A stretch of DNA of 45,961 nucleotides, from NCBI RefSeq assembly GCF_002252705.1, contig NZ_NQLA01000025.1, positions 1 through 45,961 of the forward strand. The letters run 5' to 3'. The notes under the pieces are model-generated. The model worked only from the letters and a program-made list of their open reading frames with translations. It searched no databases and had not been told where the DNA came from. The stretch is from Vulcanococcus limneticus LL (GTDB lineage Bacteria; Cyanobacteriota; Cyanobacteriia; PCC-6307; Cyanobiaceae). Every line of letters begins with the position of its first letter. Position 1 is the stretch's first letter. Both the position numbers and the translations under genes were made by a program. Positions 24,479 to 32,868 of this stretch are shown one piece after another.

Positions 24479-26988
24479 GCGGGCCCGCTGCGGCGGGGCA
24501 GGCCTGGTTCCGGCCGCTGCAGCAGGCCCTGCAGTTGGAGGCCGAGCGCGGCTTCGACGACCTGCAGGGCCGCCGCGAGCGCTTCAGCGCCTTCCTGGCC
24601 CGCCAGTGCCAGGAGGCTCCAGCCGGCCTGAACCCACCCCAGCGGCAGGTCTTGCAAGAGCTCGCCGCCGCCTACACCGGCTACGGCGGCCTGAGCATGG
24701 CCCGCCGCCAGGCCCTGGTGCGCCGCACCCGCCAGGCCCTGCACGAGCTGCAGCGGGCCCTGGAGCCCCCCTCCCCCGTGGCGCCACCCCGGCTGCGGCT
24801 GGCGGCGGAACCGGATCAGCCCCGCCCTGAACCGCTCCGCCCCGGCGCAACCCCGGCCCTGCACCCCGACACGCCCCTGGCGGACATTCGCGGCGTCGGG
24901 CCGAGGACCGCCCAGAAGCTGGCGGCCCTCGGCCTGTTCGTGGCCCGCGATCTGCTGCGCTACTACCCGCGCGACTACCTCGACTACGCCAACCTGGTGC
25001 GCATCGCCGCCCTGGAACCTGGCCGCACCGCCACGATCGTGGCCACGGTGCGGCGCACCAACAGCTTCACCAGCCCCCGGAACCCCAACCTCTCGATCCT
25101 GGAGCTGCAGCTGCAGGACATCACCGGGCGACTGCGGGTCACCAAGTTCTTCGCGGGCAAGCGCTTCTCCTCCCCCGGCTGGCTCAAGGCCCAGCAGCGC
25201 CAGTACCCGCTGGGGGCCACCGTGGCGGTGAGCGGTCTGGTGAAGGAAACGCCCTATGGCCCGGTTGTCCAGGACCCGCTCATGGAGGTGCTGGAGAGCC
25301 CCAATGCGCCGCTGCAGAACCAGCAGATCGGCCGGCTGCTGCCGGTCTACGGGCTCACCGAGGGGCTCACGGCCGAGCGGGTGCGGGCGGCGATCCAGCC
25401 CGTGCTGGCGGCGGCCGCCGCCTGGGGCGATCCGCTGCCGGCGGCGCTGCTGGAGCAGCAGGGGTTGGTGGCTCTGCCCACCGCCCTGATCCAGATCCAC
25501 CAGCCCGCCAACCAGGAGAGCCTCAGCGCCGCGCGGCGTCGGCTGGTGTTCGACGAGTTTCTGCTGCTGCAGCTGGGGCTGCTGCAGCGCCGCCGGGAAC
25601 TCACCAGCCGGCCAGCGCCCGCCCTGGCCCCGCCCGCACAGGCGCTGGCAGGAACCCTGGCCTGTGGCAGCCTGATGCAGGCGTTCCTTGAGCTGCTGCC
25701 CTTCCCCCTCACCGGCGCCCAACAGCGGGTGCTGGCGGAGATTCGGGCCGATCTGGCCCGGGAGCAGCCCATGGCCCGGCTCGTGCAGGGCGATGTGGGC
25801 AGCGGCAAGACCGTGGTGGCCATTGCCGCCTTGCTCACCGCCATCGACGCGGACTGCCAGGGCGCGCTGATGGCCCCCACCGAGGTGCTGGCGGAGCAGC
25901 ACTACAACAAGCTCTGCGAATGGCTGCCCCAGCTGCACGTGAGCTGCGCGCTGCTCACGGGCTCCACCCCGGCCCGGCGCAGGCGCGAGCTGCTGGCGGA
26001 TCTGGCCAACGGCAACCTCCAGTTGCTCGTGGGCACCCACGCCCTGTTGGAGGACCCGGTGCAGTTCGCGCGCCTTGGCCTGGTGGTGGTGGACGAGCAG
26101 CACCGCTTCGGGGTGGCCCAGCGCAACCGCCTGCTGGACAAGGGCCTGCAGCCCCACCTGCTGACGATGACGGCCACGCCGATTCCGCGCACCCTGGCCC
26201 TGTCGCTTCACGGCGACCTGGAGGTGAGCCAGATCGACGAGCTGCCGCCAGGCCGCACCCCCATCCGCACGGCGATGCTGAGGGCAAGCGAGCGGCAGGA
26301 GGCCTACGGCCTGATCCGCCAGGAGGTGGCCGCCGGCCAGCGGGCCTACGTGGTGCTGCCGCTGGTGGAGGAGTCGGAGAAGCTGGACCTCCGCTCAGCG
26401 GTGGAGGTGCATCGCCAGCTCAGCGAGGAGGTGTTCCCCGAGCTCTCGGTTGGCCTGCTGCATGGCCGCATGGCCAGCGCAGACAAGCAGGCCGCCATTC
26501 GCGCCTTCGCCAGCGGCGAGAGCCATGTGCTGGTGAGCACGACCGTGGTGGAGGTGGGCGTGGATGTACCGCAGGCCAGCGTGATGGTGATCGAGCACGC
26601 CGATCGCTTCGGCCTCGCCCAGCTGCACCAGCTGCGGGGCCGGGTGGGGCGGGGAGCGGCGGCCAGCCACTGCCTGCTGATCAACGACAGCCGCAACGCC
26701 CTGGCCCGCCAGCGGCTGGAGGTACTCGTGCACTCCAGCGATGGCTTCGAGATCGCCGAGATGGACCTGCGGCTGCGGGGGCCAGGGGCGGTACTGGGCA
26801 CCCGCCAGAGCGGCCTGCCGGATCTGGCCCTGGCCAGCCTCACCGACGACGGCGAGGTGCTGGAGCAGGCCCGCAGCGTGGCCCAGCGGCTGATGGCCAG
26901 CGACCCCGAGCTGCGCCGCCATCCGGACCTGGCCCAGGTGCTGGCGGATCAGCGCCAGCGGCTCAGCCAGGGGGCGCGGCTGAACTGA
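24442..26988 (+). CDS. recG: ATP-dependent DNA helicase RecG
   Basis: RecG reverses stalled replication forks and drives branch migration. The 848-residue product has an N-terminal extension of about 135 residues common in cyanobacterial RecG. The wedge domain follows (LADIRGVGPRTAQKLAALGL; LEPGRTATIVATVRRTNSF), then helicase motifs: Walker A LVQGDVGSGKTVVAIAAL, motif Ia APTEVLAEQHY, motif II VVDEQHRFGVAQR, motif III MTATPIPRTLAL, and VSTTVVEVGVDVPQAS with HQLRGRVGRG. GTG 24442 is the first workable start in frame; the frame is open from 24058, but that part is antisense or out of frame in the upstream gene. Confidence 0.95.
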   Translation: MVAGQRPDTEPLGGPAAAGQAWFRPLQQALQLEAERGFDDLQGRRERFSAFLARQCQEAPAGLNPPQRQVLQELAAAYTGYGGLSMARRQALVRRTRQALHELQRALEPPSPVAPPRLRLAAEPDQPRPEPLRPGATPALHPDTPLADIRGVGPRTAQKLAALGLFVARDLLRYYPRDYLDYANLVRIAALEPGRTATIVATVRRTNSFTSPRNPNLSILELQLQDITGRLRVTKFFAGKRFSSPGWLKAQQRQYPLGATVAVSGLVKETPYGPVVQDPLMEVLESPNAPLQNQQIGRLLPVYGLTEGLTAERVRAAIQPVLAAAAAWGDPLPAALLEQQGLVALPTALIQIHQPANQESLSAARRRLVFDEFLLLQLGLLQRRRELTSRPAPALAPPAQALAGTLACGSLMQAFLELLPFPLTGAQQRVLAEIRADLAREQPMARLVQGDVGSGKTVVAIAALLTAIDADCQGALMAPTEVLAEQHYNKLCEWLPQLHVSCALLTGSTPARRRRELLADLANGNLQLLVGTHALLEDPVQFARLGLVVVDEQHRFGVAQRNRLLDKGLQPHLLTMTATPIPRTLALSLHGDLEVSQIDELPPGRTPIRTAMLRASERQEAYGLIRQEVAAGQRAYVVLPLVEESEKLDLRSAVEVHRQLSEEVFPELSVGLLHGRMASADKQAAIRAFASGESHVLVSTTVVEVGVDVPQASVMVIEHADRFGLAQLHQLRGRVGRGAAASHCLLINDSRNALARQRLEVLVHSSDGFEIAEMDLRLRGPGAVLGTRQSGLPDLALASLTDDGEVLEQARSVAQRLMASDPELRRHPDLAQVLADQRQRLSQGARLN

Positions 26989-27024
26989 GCGCCCCACTGG
27001 AGGCCGTCGATGCGAACCAAGAGA

Positions 27025-27609
27025 TCACAGCCACTGCACCCCAGGACTCTCCAGCATCTCCCGCGTTGGCCAGTTCCCCAGGTCGCCGAACAGGGAACCC
27101 AGCACGCCCCAGGGGCCCTTGCGGGCGGTCAGCTCCTGCTCGGAAGCCCATTCGACCTCCTGGATCTGGGCCTCACCCAGGCCCAGACCCTCCACGAGCC
27201 GTCGGTAGGCCGCCTTCTCCTGGCTGTTGATCGGGGAGCTGTCCCCTGGGCGCTGGCCGACCCGGGCCATCAGGTATCCGAGCTTGAGGGCGAGCAGCCG
27301 GTCTTCCTCGCTCTCCAGCCGGGCGATCAGCCCGTCCAGCAGGGCGGAATCCTGGGCCCAGGCCGTGAGCTGTTCGGCCGCGGACTCCAGGGACTCCTGA
27401 CCCGGCTCCGCAGGGAAGTAGCGGGCCACCAGTTTCAGCAGCAGGCTGCGTTCCTCCGGCGACACCTCGCCATCGGCCCAGGCCACGCTGCAGGCGATCT
27501 TCAGCAGGGTGAGCTGGCGGTCGGCGCCGGGATCGCTGCTGGGGGCCATGGGGGCTGAGGGGGCAACGGGCCCATTCTGGGCGGAGTCAGCCAATCCCGA
27601 GGGGTTCAC
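27025..27609 (-). CDS. TerB-like domain protein
   Basis: The product has up to 194 residues with a helical TerB/DjlA-like core: LTLLKIACSVAWADGEVSPE, ERSLLLKLVARYF, then LDGLIARLESEEDRLLALKL. The ADGEVSPEE segment is the acidic loop typical of this metal-linked fold. The C-terminus adds a Trp-rich tail (EVEWASEQELTARKGPWGV). The longest frame starts GTG 27607-27609; ATG at 27547-27549 (MAPSSDPGADRQ) is an alternative that removes a disordered leader. It converges on recG with a 36-base gap. The function is unknown, probably stress or metal related. Confidence 0.75.
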   Translation of the reverse strand: MNPSGLADSAQNGPVAPSAPMAPSSDPGADRQLTLLKIACSVAWADGEVSPEERSLLLKLVARYFPAEPGQESLESAAEQLTAWAQDSALLDGLIARLESEEDRLLALKLGYLMARVGQRPGDSSPINSQEKAAYRRLVEGLGLGEAQIQEVEWASEQELTARKGPWGVLGSLFGDLGNWPTREMLESPGVQWL

Positions 27610-27947
27610 TCAAAACCCATCCGTCCAGGAGTCAGACCTGAGGCCTCCGCGATGCAGCGCGATGGCGTTGTGCCTCACCCACCGCCGCGGGGAGTAACGG
27701 ATCAGCGCGCGATAACCGTGGAACGCCTGCGTCCTGCTCCTCTCCGTTATTGACCCTGCCACCGTCCTTCTCGGCAGCGCCTCAGCCATCAGCAGCTGCG
27801 GCTCCTGATCAGGCTCGAATCAGGGCCAGATCGTCCAGCCCGATGGCCCCGATGTGCTGCCGGATACCACGGCCGACCCAGCGCTTGGCACCTCTCCAGG
27901 TGATGTCTACGGTCTGCAGGCCACCGTTGGCCCATCCCTCGATCACC
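27610..27947. other. Intergenic region between the TerB-like gene and the STAS gene
   Basis: This 338-base divergent region should carry promoters for both neighbours. The plus-strand frame reading QGQIVQPDGPDVLPDTTADP (about 27822-27881) looks faintly coding but has no ATG or clear start. I see no gene I can support. No RNA gene or strong hairpin is evident. Confidence 0.4.
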
Positions 27948-28310
27948 ATGAGCAGCGTTTCCCTTGAGCACGAGGATCTGGCGGAGGATCTGCGCCGGAT
28001 CCGCCTGGGCGGCCGACTGGACATGGTGGGGGTCGGCGAAGTCGAGATGCGCTTCACCTCCCTGGCGGCGAGCAAGCCGGTTGGCGTGCTTGTTGATCTG
28101 ACCGGGGTGACGTTCCTGGCCTCCGTGGGCCTGCGCTGCATCATCCACAGTGCCAAGGCGCTGGATCTGAAGGGTGGCCGCATGGTCCTGCTGGTGGGGG
28201 ACAACGCCCTGGTGCAGAGCACGCTGGAAACCGTCGGCATCGCCGACATCATCCCGGTGTTCTCCGATGAAGCTGCGGCTCTGGACGCTCTGGGGCGTGG
28301 CGACCACTGA
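27948..28310 (+). CDS. Anti-sigma factor antagonist (STAS domain)
   Basis: This is a single STAS domain of 120 residues, like SpoIIAA/RsbV. In the family it is dephosphorylated by a PP2C phosphatase and then captures the anti-sigma kinase. The core reads GVLVDLTGVTFLASVGLRCI. Ser59 in LASVGLR sits at the expected phosphorylation site, though the usual preceding Asp is Ala. ATG 27948 starts MSSVSLEHEDLAEDLRRIRL; the frame upstream is not coding. The partner kinase begins four bases after its stop and the phosphatase follows. Confidence 0.9.
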   Translation: MSSVSLEHEDLAEDLRRIRLGGRLDMVGVGEVEMRFTSLAASKPVGVLVDLTGVTFLASVGLRCIIHSAKALDLKGGRMVLLVGDNALVQSTLETVGIADIIPVFSDEAAALDALGRGDH

Positions 28311-28314
28311 GGTG

Positions 28315-28767
28315 ATGACCGCTCCTCCCGCGCCCGGCAGCCTGTCCCTGGAGATCCACGCGGATCCGCTGGAGTTCCGTCGCGCCTCCTCCTGGCTGCG
28401 GGAGAGCGGGGCGGCCCTGGCCGTTCCCGATGCGCAGATCGACCGGCTCGAGCTCTGCCTCAACGAGGTCCTGGCGAATCTCGTGGAGCATGGCGGTGCG
28501 GCGACGGCGCAGCATCCGATCCAGCTGCTGCTGGAGGCCGTTCCGCCGGCCGGTGGCTGCGGCGCGCAGCTTGTGGTCTCCGATCGGGGAGAGCCCTTCG
28601 ACTCGGGCCAGGCCGGCGTCAAGGCCATCCCGGGCAGCCTGGACGAGGCCTCCCCTGGCGGCCTGGGGCTGCGCCTGGTGAAGGCTTTCAGCGATGGCCT
28701 AGCTTACCAGGTCGTGGACGGGCGCAACGAACTCAGAGTCGCGATGCACTGGACGCCAGGATCCTGA
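28315..28767 (+). CDS. Anti-sigma regulatory kinase, RsbW/SpoIIAB-like (HATPase)
   Basis: The GHKL-type ATPase of 150 residues should phosphorylate the STAS protein encoded just upstream and bind a target such as a sigma factor. The N-box is ELCLNEVLANLVEHG (Glu and Asn present), G1 is LVVSDRGEPFD, and the ATP lid ends in GGLGLRLVKAFSDGLAY. The start is ATG 28315; the GTG three bases earlier is also possible. It is tightly linked to its antagonist (four-base gap) and followed after about 75 bases by a PP2C phosphatase. No sigma factor gene is in the window. Confidence 0.88.
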   Translation: MTAPPAPGSLSLEIHADPLEFRRASSWLRESGAALAVPDAQIDRLELCLNEVLANLVEHGGAATAQHPIQLLLEAVPPAGGCGAQLVVSDRGEPFDSGQAGVKAIPGSLDEASPGGLGLRLVKAFSDGLAYQVVDGRNELRVAMHWTPGS

Positions 28768-28841
28768 GCCCCGACGCTGCCGCACCCCACGCCGGCCCCA
28801 GGCACCCCCAAGGCTATGGCTGGATTCCCCTCTTCCGGGAG

Positions 28842-29981
28842 GTGGATGAAGCGTTACTGCTGCGGCTGCTCAGCCGGTGCGAGGTGCGCCGACTCAGCGC
28901 CGGCACCGACCTGCTGCGGCCGGGGGAGCCCAACGACAGCCTCTACATCCTGCTCAAGGGAGAGCTGATGGTGTATCTGTCAGCGGAGATCACAGCGGGC
29001 CAGGGCATTCCGATCCAGCCGGGACACTGCATCGGGGAGTATTCCGCCATCGATCGGCTGCCGGTGTCGGCGCTGGTGCGCTGCGAGGGGGAGGCGGAGG
29101 TGCTGCACCTGAGCGGCCCGTTCTTCTGGAAGCGGCTGGTGCCCCTGCCGGGGGTGGCCCGCAACATGATGCGGGGGCTCACGGAACGGGCCCGCACCAC
29201 CAACCAGCTGGCCTTGAGCAACCTGCGCGAGCGGCTCGAACTGGAGCATCTGCGCAAGGAGCTCGACCTGGCGCGGCAGCTCCAGGCCAGCATGCTGCCC
29301 CTGGGCCATCCCCTCTTCCCCCACCGCCCCGACCTGGATGTGTGCGCCCGGGTGGAACCGGCGGCCAGCGTCGGTGGCGACTTTTTTGACAGCTTCCTCA
29401 CCGCCGACGACCGGCTGTTCGTCTGCATCGGCGACGTGTCGGGCCATGGGATCGGCGCGGCCCTGCTGATGGCGCGCACGATCGGGCTGATGCGCAGCCT
29501 GGCCATGACCGCCACCGCTCCGGAGGCCGTGCTGGAGCAGCTGAACGCCTTCCTCTGCGAGGGCAATGACACCTGCCTGTTCGCCACCCTTTTCTGCGGT
29601 TACCTGGAGCCGAACAGTGGACGCTTCACCTACTCCAATGCCGGTCATCTGCCCCCCCTGCTGATCCAGGACGATCGCTGCACAGAGCTCCCCCTGCCCC
29701 GCGGTTTGCTGGCCGGCGTCGCCCCCCGGGCCAGCTACCGGGCCGAGACCGTGCAGCTGAACCGCGGTGATCTGCTGTTCGCCTACACCGACGGGCTCAG
29801 TGAGGCGGAGAACGGCGAGGGCCAGCCCTTCGGCATCGAGCCCTGCCGCGACCTGCTGATCCCGCGGAGGGAGGCTGCGCTCCCGACGATCCTGGATGAC
29901 GTGCGCGAGGCGCTCACCGCCTTCAGCGGCAGTGAAGCCCTGGAGGATGACTGCACCCTGCTGCTGTTGCGGCGGCCCTGA
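28842..29981 (+). CDS. SpoIIE/RsbU-type PP2C phosphatase with cNMP-binding-like domain
   Basis: Residues 1-110 form a cyclic-nucleotide-binding-like beta-roll (LRPGEPNDSLYILLKGELMV; CIGEYSAIDRLPVSALV). A short helix linker follows (LELEHLRKELDLARQLQASM), then a PP2C phosphatase domain with VGGDFFDSF, IGDVSGHGIGAALLMA, YTDGLSEAEN and LEDDCTLLLL. The ligand-binding Arg expected after the Pro of the phosphate cassette is Val (LPVSAL), so cAMP binding is doubtful. It should reactivate the STAS antagonist in response to a signal. The start GTG 28842 is the first usable; upstream residues (GYGWIPLFRE) could also be coding, but no start codon is seen there. Confidence 0.9.
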   Translation: MDEALLLRLLSRCEVRRLSAGTDLLRPGEPNDSLYILLKGELMVYLSAEITAGQGIPIQPGHCIGEYSAIDRLPVSALVRCEGEAEVLHLSGPFFWKRLVPLPGVARNMMRGLTERARTTNQLALSNLRERLELEHLRKELDLARQLQASMLPLGHPLFPHRPDLDVCARVEPAASVGGDFFDSFLTADDRLFVCIGDVSGHGIGAALLMARTIGLMRSLAMTATAPEAVLEQLNAFLCEGNDTCLFATLFCGYLEPNSGRFTYSNAGHLPPLLIQDDRCTELPLPRGLLAGVAPRASYRAETVQLNRGDLLFAYTDGLSEAENGEGQPFGIEPCRDLLIPRREAALPTILDDVREALTAFSGSEALEDDCTLLLLRRP

Positions 29982-30036
29982 GCTGCAGCCCAGCGGTAGC
30001 CGTGCTTAGGTGGAAGGGCTACCTACAGCACCCTTG

Positions 30037-30516
30037 ATGAGCGAAGCCTTTGCGCGCTTCCACCCCAACCCTGGATGGACCGCCCAGCAGACCCAATCCC
30101 AGACCACCCAAGCCCAAGCTCCAGTCACCGATACCGTCGGCAAACACTGCATCCTCGAGCTCTACGGCTGCAACGGTGCCAGGCTCGACGACGAACTCTT
30201 CCTCCGGTCCGCCATCACGAACGCAGCACTGCGTGCAGGCGCGACGCTTCTCAATCTGATCACCCACAGCTTTGAACCGCAGGGGGTGACGGGTCTGGCC
30301 TTGCTGGCCGAATCCCATATCTCCATCCACACATGGCCGGAGTCGGGCTATGCAGCCGTGGATGTCTTCACCTGCGGAGACCACACTATGCCGGAGAACG
30401 CCTGCCAGGTGCTGGTGGAGGAATTACAGGCTCAGAGTCATCTGCTCAAGAGCTTCCGCAGGGAAACGCCCTGCCAGATCGCCGGAGCGGAGCGCGAACC
30501 CTACACGCTGAACTGA
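30037..30516 (+). CDS. speD: S-adenosylmethionine decarboxylase proenzyme
   Basis: This enzyme makes decarboxylated SAM, the aminopropyl donor for polyamines. It cleaves itself at an internal Ser to form a pyruvoyl cofactor: the motif [14 protein letters not shown] carries that Ser. The catalytic Cys lies in [14 protein letters not shown]. The 159-residue product is the prokaryotic class 1B length with a Gln/Thr-rich N-terminal tail of about 30 residues. ATG 30037 is chosen; GTG at 30010 is also in frame. It faces a dehydrogenase-like gene, and a polyamine link between them is discussed as a finding. Confidence 0.95.
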   Translation: MSEAFARFHPNPGWTAQQTQSQTTQAQAPVTDTVGKHCILELYGCNGARLDDELFLRSAITNAALRAGATLLNLITHSFEPQGVTGLALLAESHISIHTWPESGYAAVDVFTCGDHTMPENACQVLVEELQAQSHLLKSFRRETPCQIAGAEREPYTLN

Positions 30517-30552
30517 GCAGGGTCTGATGGGCGTGGGCTCTGCGGCAGCGGC

Positions 30553-31896
30553 TCAGACCGTTGTCGCATCCCGCACGCTCTCAAACAGGTCGATATCCCA
30601 GGCCACGAGGTCACGGCGGATCGCTTCGACGCGGGCATTGGGGAGCAGGCGGGCCAGATCTTCGCCCGTGATCACGCCCTGGAGTTCTCCACCATCCTCC
30701 CGCACGAAGGCCATGGCATGCCAGGCCAGAATCGCGGCACCGACCGCTGTGGGATAGGAGATATAGGTGGCCCCGGCATAGGGGCTGTGCAGCAGCCCTT
30801 TGTAGCGCAAGTAGCTGAAGCCCACGGTTTCAATCGTTTCCTGGCGGTCGCTTCGCACCTGCTCCGTGTAGCGGATTTCAGCGGCGGCCGCAAAGTGGGC
30901 TCGACGGATCACGCCGTTGCGCAGGTATTCTTCAATGCAGCGGGGCTTGTTCATGCCCGGCAGGATCGCGCGCACCATCGCCTCCACGGTGAGTTCGCCC
31001 TGCTGCGGCAAGGTGCGCTTGGACAGCAGATTGAGCTTGAACAAGGCCTTGACCAGCTCCACCTCGGAACCGCCTGTATAGACGCCAATGGACTCGATCT
31101 CCGGGAATGAACGGTGCAGGGACAGCAGCTCTTCCTGGTAGAGGGGATACTGACGCGTTGGTGATATCTCGCCGGGGAAGGTATGATCGCGAGCAGCGCT
31201 GAACGGCTCCAGAATCTGGAGGCGACCCTCACGCAGCAATCGGGGCCGAGCCGCAAGCTCTTCCAGAGCAACGAGGGGAGACCAGGAGAAAACGATCTCA
31301 TCGGCATCGATGTCCTCGAGCAGAAAGAGATCAACACTCTCGATCTCGAGATCGCGGCGGCGTGCTGCACGCAGCTGATGCAGTCGCAGGCCGATCAGGA
31401 AGTTCGTCACCCCCGGAGAGATGCCGAAGTTGATCAGGGCCGCACGGCCGCGCCCACGGTAGGCCTGGTCAAATGAGTACTGGGAAAAGGTATGGGTGCG
31501 CTCGGTCTCGGCGTCGTACATATCCGAGGCCAGATCGAGCACGTTGGCGCCGAGTTCCAGCCCAAGCTTCAACATCGGCTGGTTGAAGCGTGGATGGGCC
31601 GCATTGACCAGCAGATGGGCGCCCTCCAGGTGGAGCAACTGGCCATCTGTTCCGTCAAGGAGGGCGTCGAAGTCTGACGCCTGAACAAAATCGATGCGAT
31701 CAAACAGCCACTCCGCATGGAACAGGGCATCGCGGGCCAGTTCCGGCTCCAGTACCACCACAACAAAGTGCATGGGCACGCCATCGCGCTCGGCCAGTTC
31801 CGCCAGGCAGATCAACATGGAAGAGCCCACGGCTCCGAGCCCGAAAAAGGCGACGGCGAGGGGATCGACTGCCTCCGATGGTCTGCTCATCGCCAT
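30553..31896 (-). CDS. Saccharopine-dehydrogenase-like protein
   Basis: The 447-residue NAD(P)-binding protein has the Rossmann motif AVAFFGLGAVGSSMLICLAE at the N-terminus and a catalytic-domain region with LINFGISPGVTNFLIGL, SWSPLVALEELAARP and GVYTGGSEVELVKALFKL. This fold covers saccharopine reductase, carboxynorspermidine dehydrogenase and homospermidine-related enzymes. The adjacent speD makes polyamine synthesis plausible, but the substrate cannot be assigned. ATG 31894-31896 is the longest start; MSRPSEAVDP two codons later is equal. The PstS-like gene upstream ends 12 bases away, so both belong to the row with the PspA-like gene. Confidence 0.75.
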   Translation of the reverse strand: MAMSRPSEAVDPLAVAFFGLGAVGSSMLICLAELAERDGVPMHFVVVVLEPELARDALFHAEWLFDRIDFVQASDFDALLDGTDGQLLHLEGAHLLVNAAHPRFNQPMLKLGLELGANVLDLASDMYDAETERTHTFSQYSFDQAYRGRGRAALINFGISPGVTNFLIGLRLHQLRAARRRDLEIESVDLFLLEDIDADEIVFSWSPLVALEELAARPRLLREGRLQILEPFSAARDHTFPGEISPTRQYPLYQEELLSLHRSFPEIESIGVYTGGSEVELVKALFKLNLLSKRTLPQQGELTVEAMVRAILPGMNKPRCIEEYLRNGVIRRAHFAAAAEIRYTEQVRSDRQETIETVGFSYLRYKGLLHSPYAGATYISYPTAVGAAILAWHAMAFVREDGGELQGVITGEDLARLLPNARVEAIRRDLVAWDIDLFESVRDATTV

Positions 31897-31908
31897 GGCT
31901 CCTCGGGC

Positions 31909-32868
31909 CTAGGGCCCCTGAATGGCCCCTGCAATTCCCGACTGTCCGTCCTGGGAGAGCGCAAAGCCAAGAAACGCCTTGGCGGCAGCATTCGGCGGCT
32001 CTCGATAGGCATAGAAGAGCGGGCGCTGGAATGGATAGGCCTCTGCCTCTGGCGTATTGCCATCAATGGGCAGCACTCGCACCGTCTGCTGATCAGCAAC
32101 CTGGCCATAGGTGGCGTAACCGATCCCATCAGGGCCGAGCATCCGCAGCATGGGCGTCGTCGCATCCCGCACAAGGGTCGTGATGTTGGGTGTCGTGCCA
32201 AAGTTGCCATCGCCTAGAACGATCGTGCGGAAGGTCTTGTTGGTGCCACTGACGCTGGGCCTGTTCAAGACCCGGATCGCACGATCAGGCCCGCCGAAGG
32301 TAGCCCAGTTCGTGATCTCGCCACGGAAGATCTGCACCAGCTGGCTGCGGGAAAGGCCGCGACGGAAGGGGTTGGCGACTCCCACAACGATGGCGATTCG
32401 ATCCTTGGCCACCGGCACAGCGCGCAGTCCACGCCCTTTCTCCTCTGACGTCAATGGGCGGGAGATGGCCGCCAGGTTGATGTTCCCAACCAGGAGAGCC
32501 TGAATGCCATTGTCAGAACCAGTGGCCGCAGTTTCTACCTGGCTATCGGGGTAGGTCTTCAGGAAGCCAGCCTTGAGGGCCTCATTGATGAGAACCATGC
32601 TCGTGGACCCATCAAGGCTGACCTTGGTGCCAGCAGGCACGCTCGCTTGCAGAGGAAAGAGGGTCGAGCTCTTGAGGGCACCATCGGTTGCCTGGCCACC
32701 GCCCGCAGCAGGGATGGACGGCGGACTGGGAAGCGAGGGGATGGATGGTTGCCAAGCCTTCAGCTTCGACCACTGGGACTGGAGCAGCCACAGATCAGCC
32801 AAGGCCAGAGCGATGAAGACAATCGGCGGCGGACCACTTCGCTGGCCTCCGGATGACTGCTGACTCAT
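31909..32868 (-). CDS. PstS-like substrate-binding protein, membrane anchored
   Basis: The 319-residue product has one N-terminal hydrophobic segment (PPIVFIALALADLWLLQS) and a Pro/Ser linker (about residues 35-75). A type II periplasmic-binding domain follows, related to phosphate-binding PstS: KVSLDGSTSMVLINEALKAG, VETAATGSDNGIQALLVGNI, SRSQLVQIFRGEITNWATFG and the SGTNKTF ligand loop. No PstC/A/B transporter genes are near, so it may act as a sensor or carry another anion. Its ATG overlaps the stop of the (frameshifted) PspA-like gene, ATGA, so the two were translated together. The dehydrogenase-like gene follows. Confidence 0.85.
   Translation of the reverse strand: MSQQSSGGQRSGPPPIVFIALALADLWLLQSQWSKLKAWQPSIPSLPSPPSIPAAGGGQATDGALKSSTLFPLQASVPAGTKVSLDGSTSMVLINEALKAGFLKTYPDSQVETAATGSDNGIQALLVGNINLAAISRPLTSEEKGRGLRAVPVAKDRIAIVVGVANPFRRGLSRSQLVQIFRGEITNWATFGGPDRAIRVLNRPSVSGTNKTFRTIVLGDGNFGTTPNITTLVRDATTPMLRMLGPDGIGYATYGQVADQQTVRVLPIDGNTPEAEAYPFQRPLFYAYREPPNAAAKAFLGFALSQDGQSGIAGAIQGP

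Noticed and set aside
28842-29981. Calling the phosphatase a Crp-type transcription factor
   Set aside because: The beta-roll is followed by a PP2C domain and no helix-turn-helix is present.
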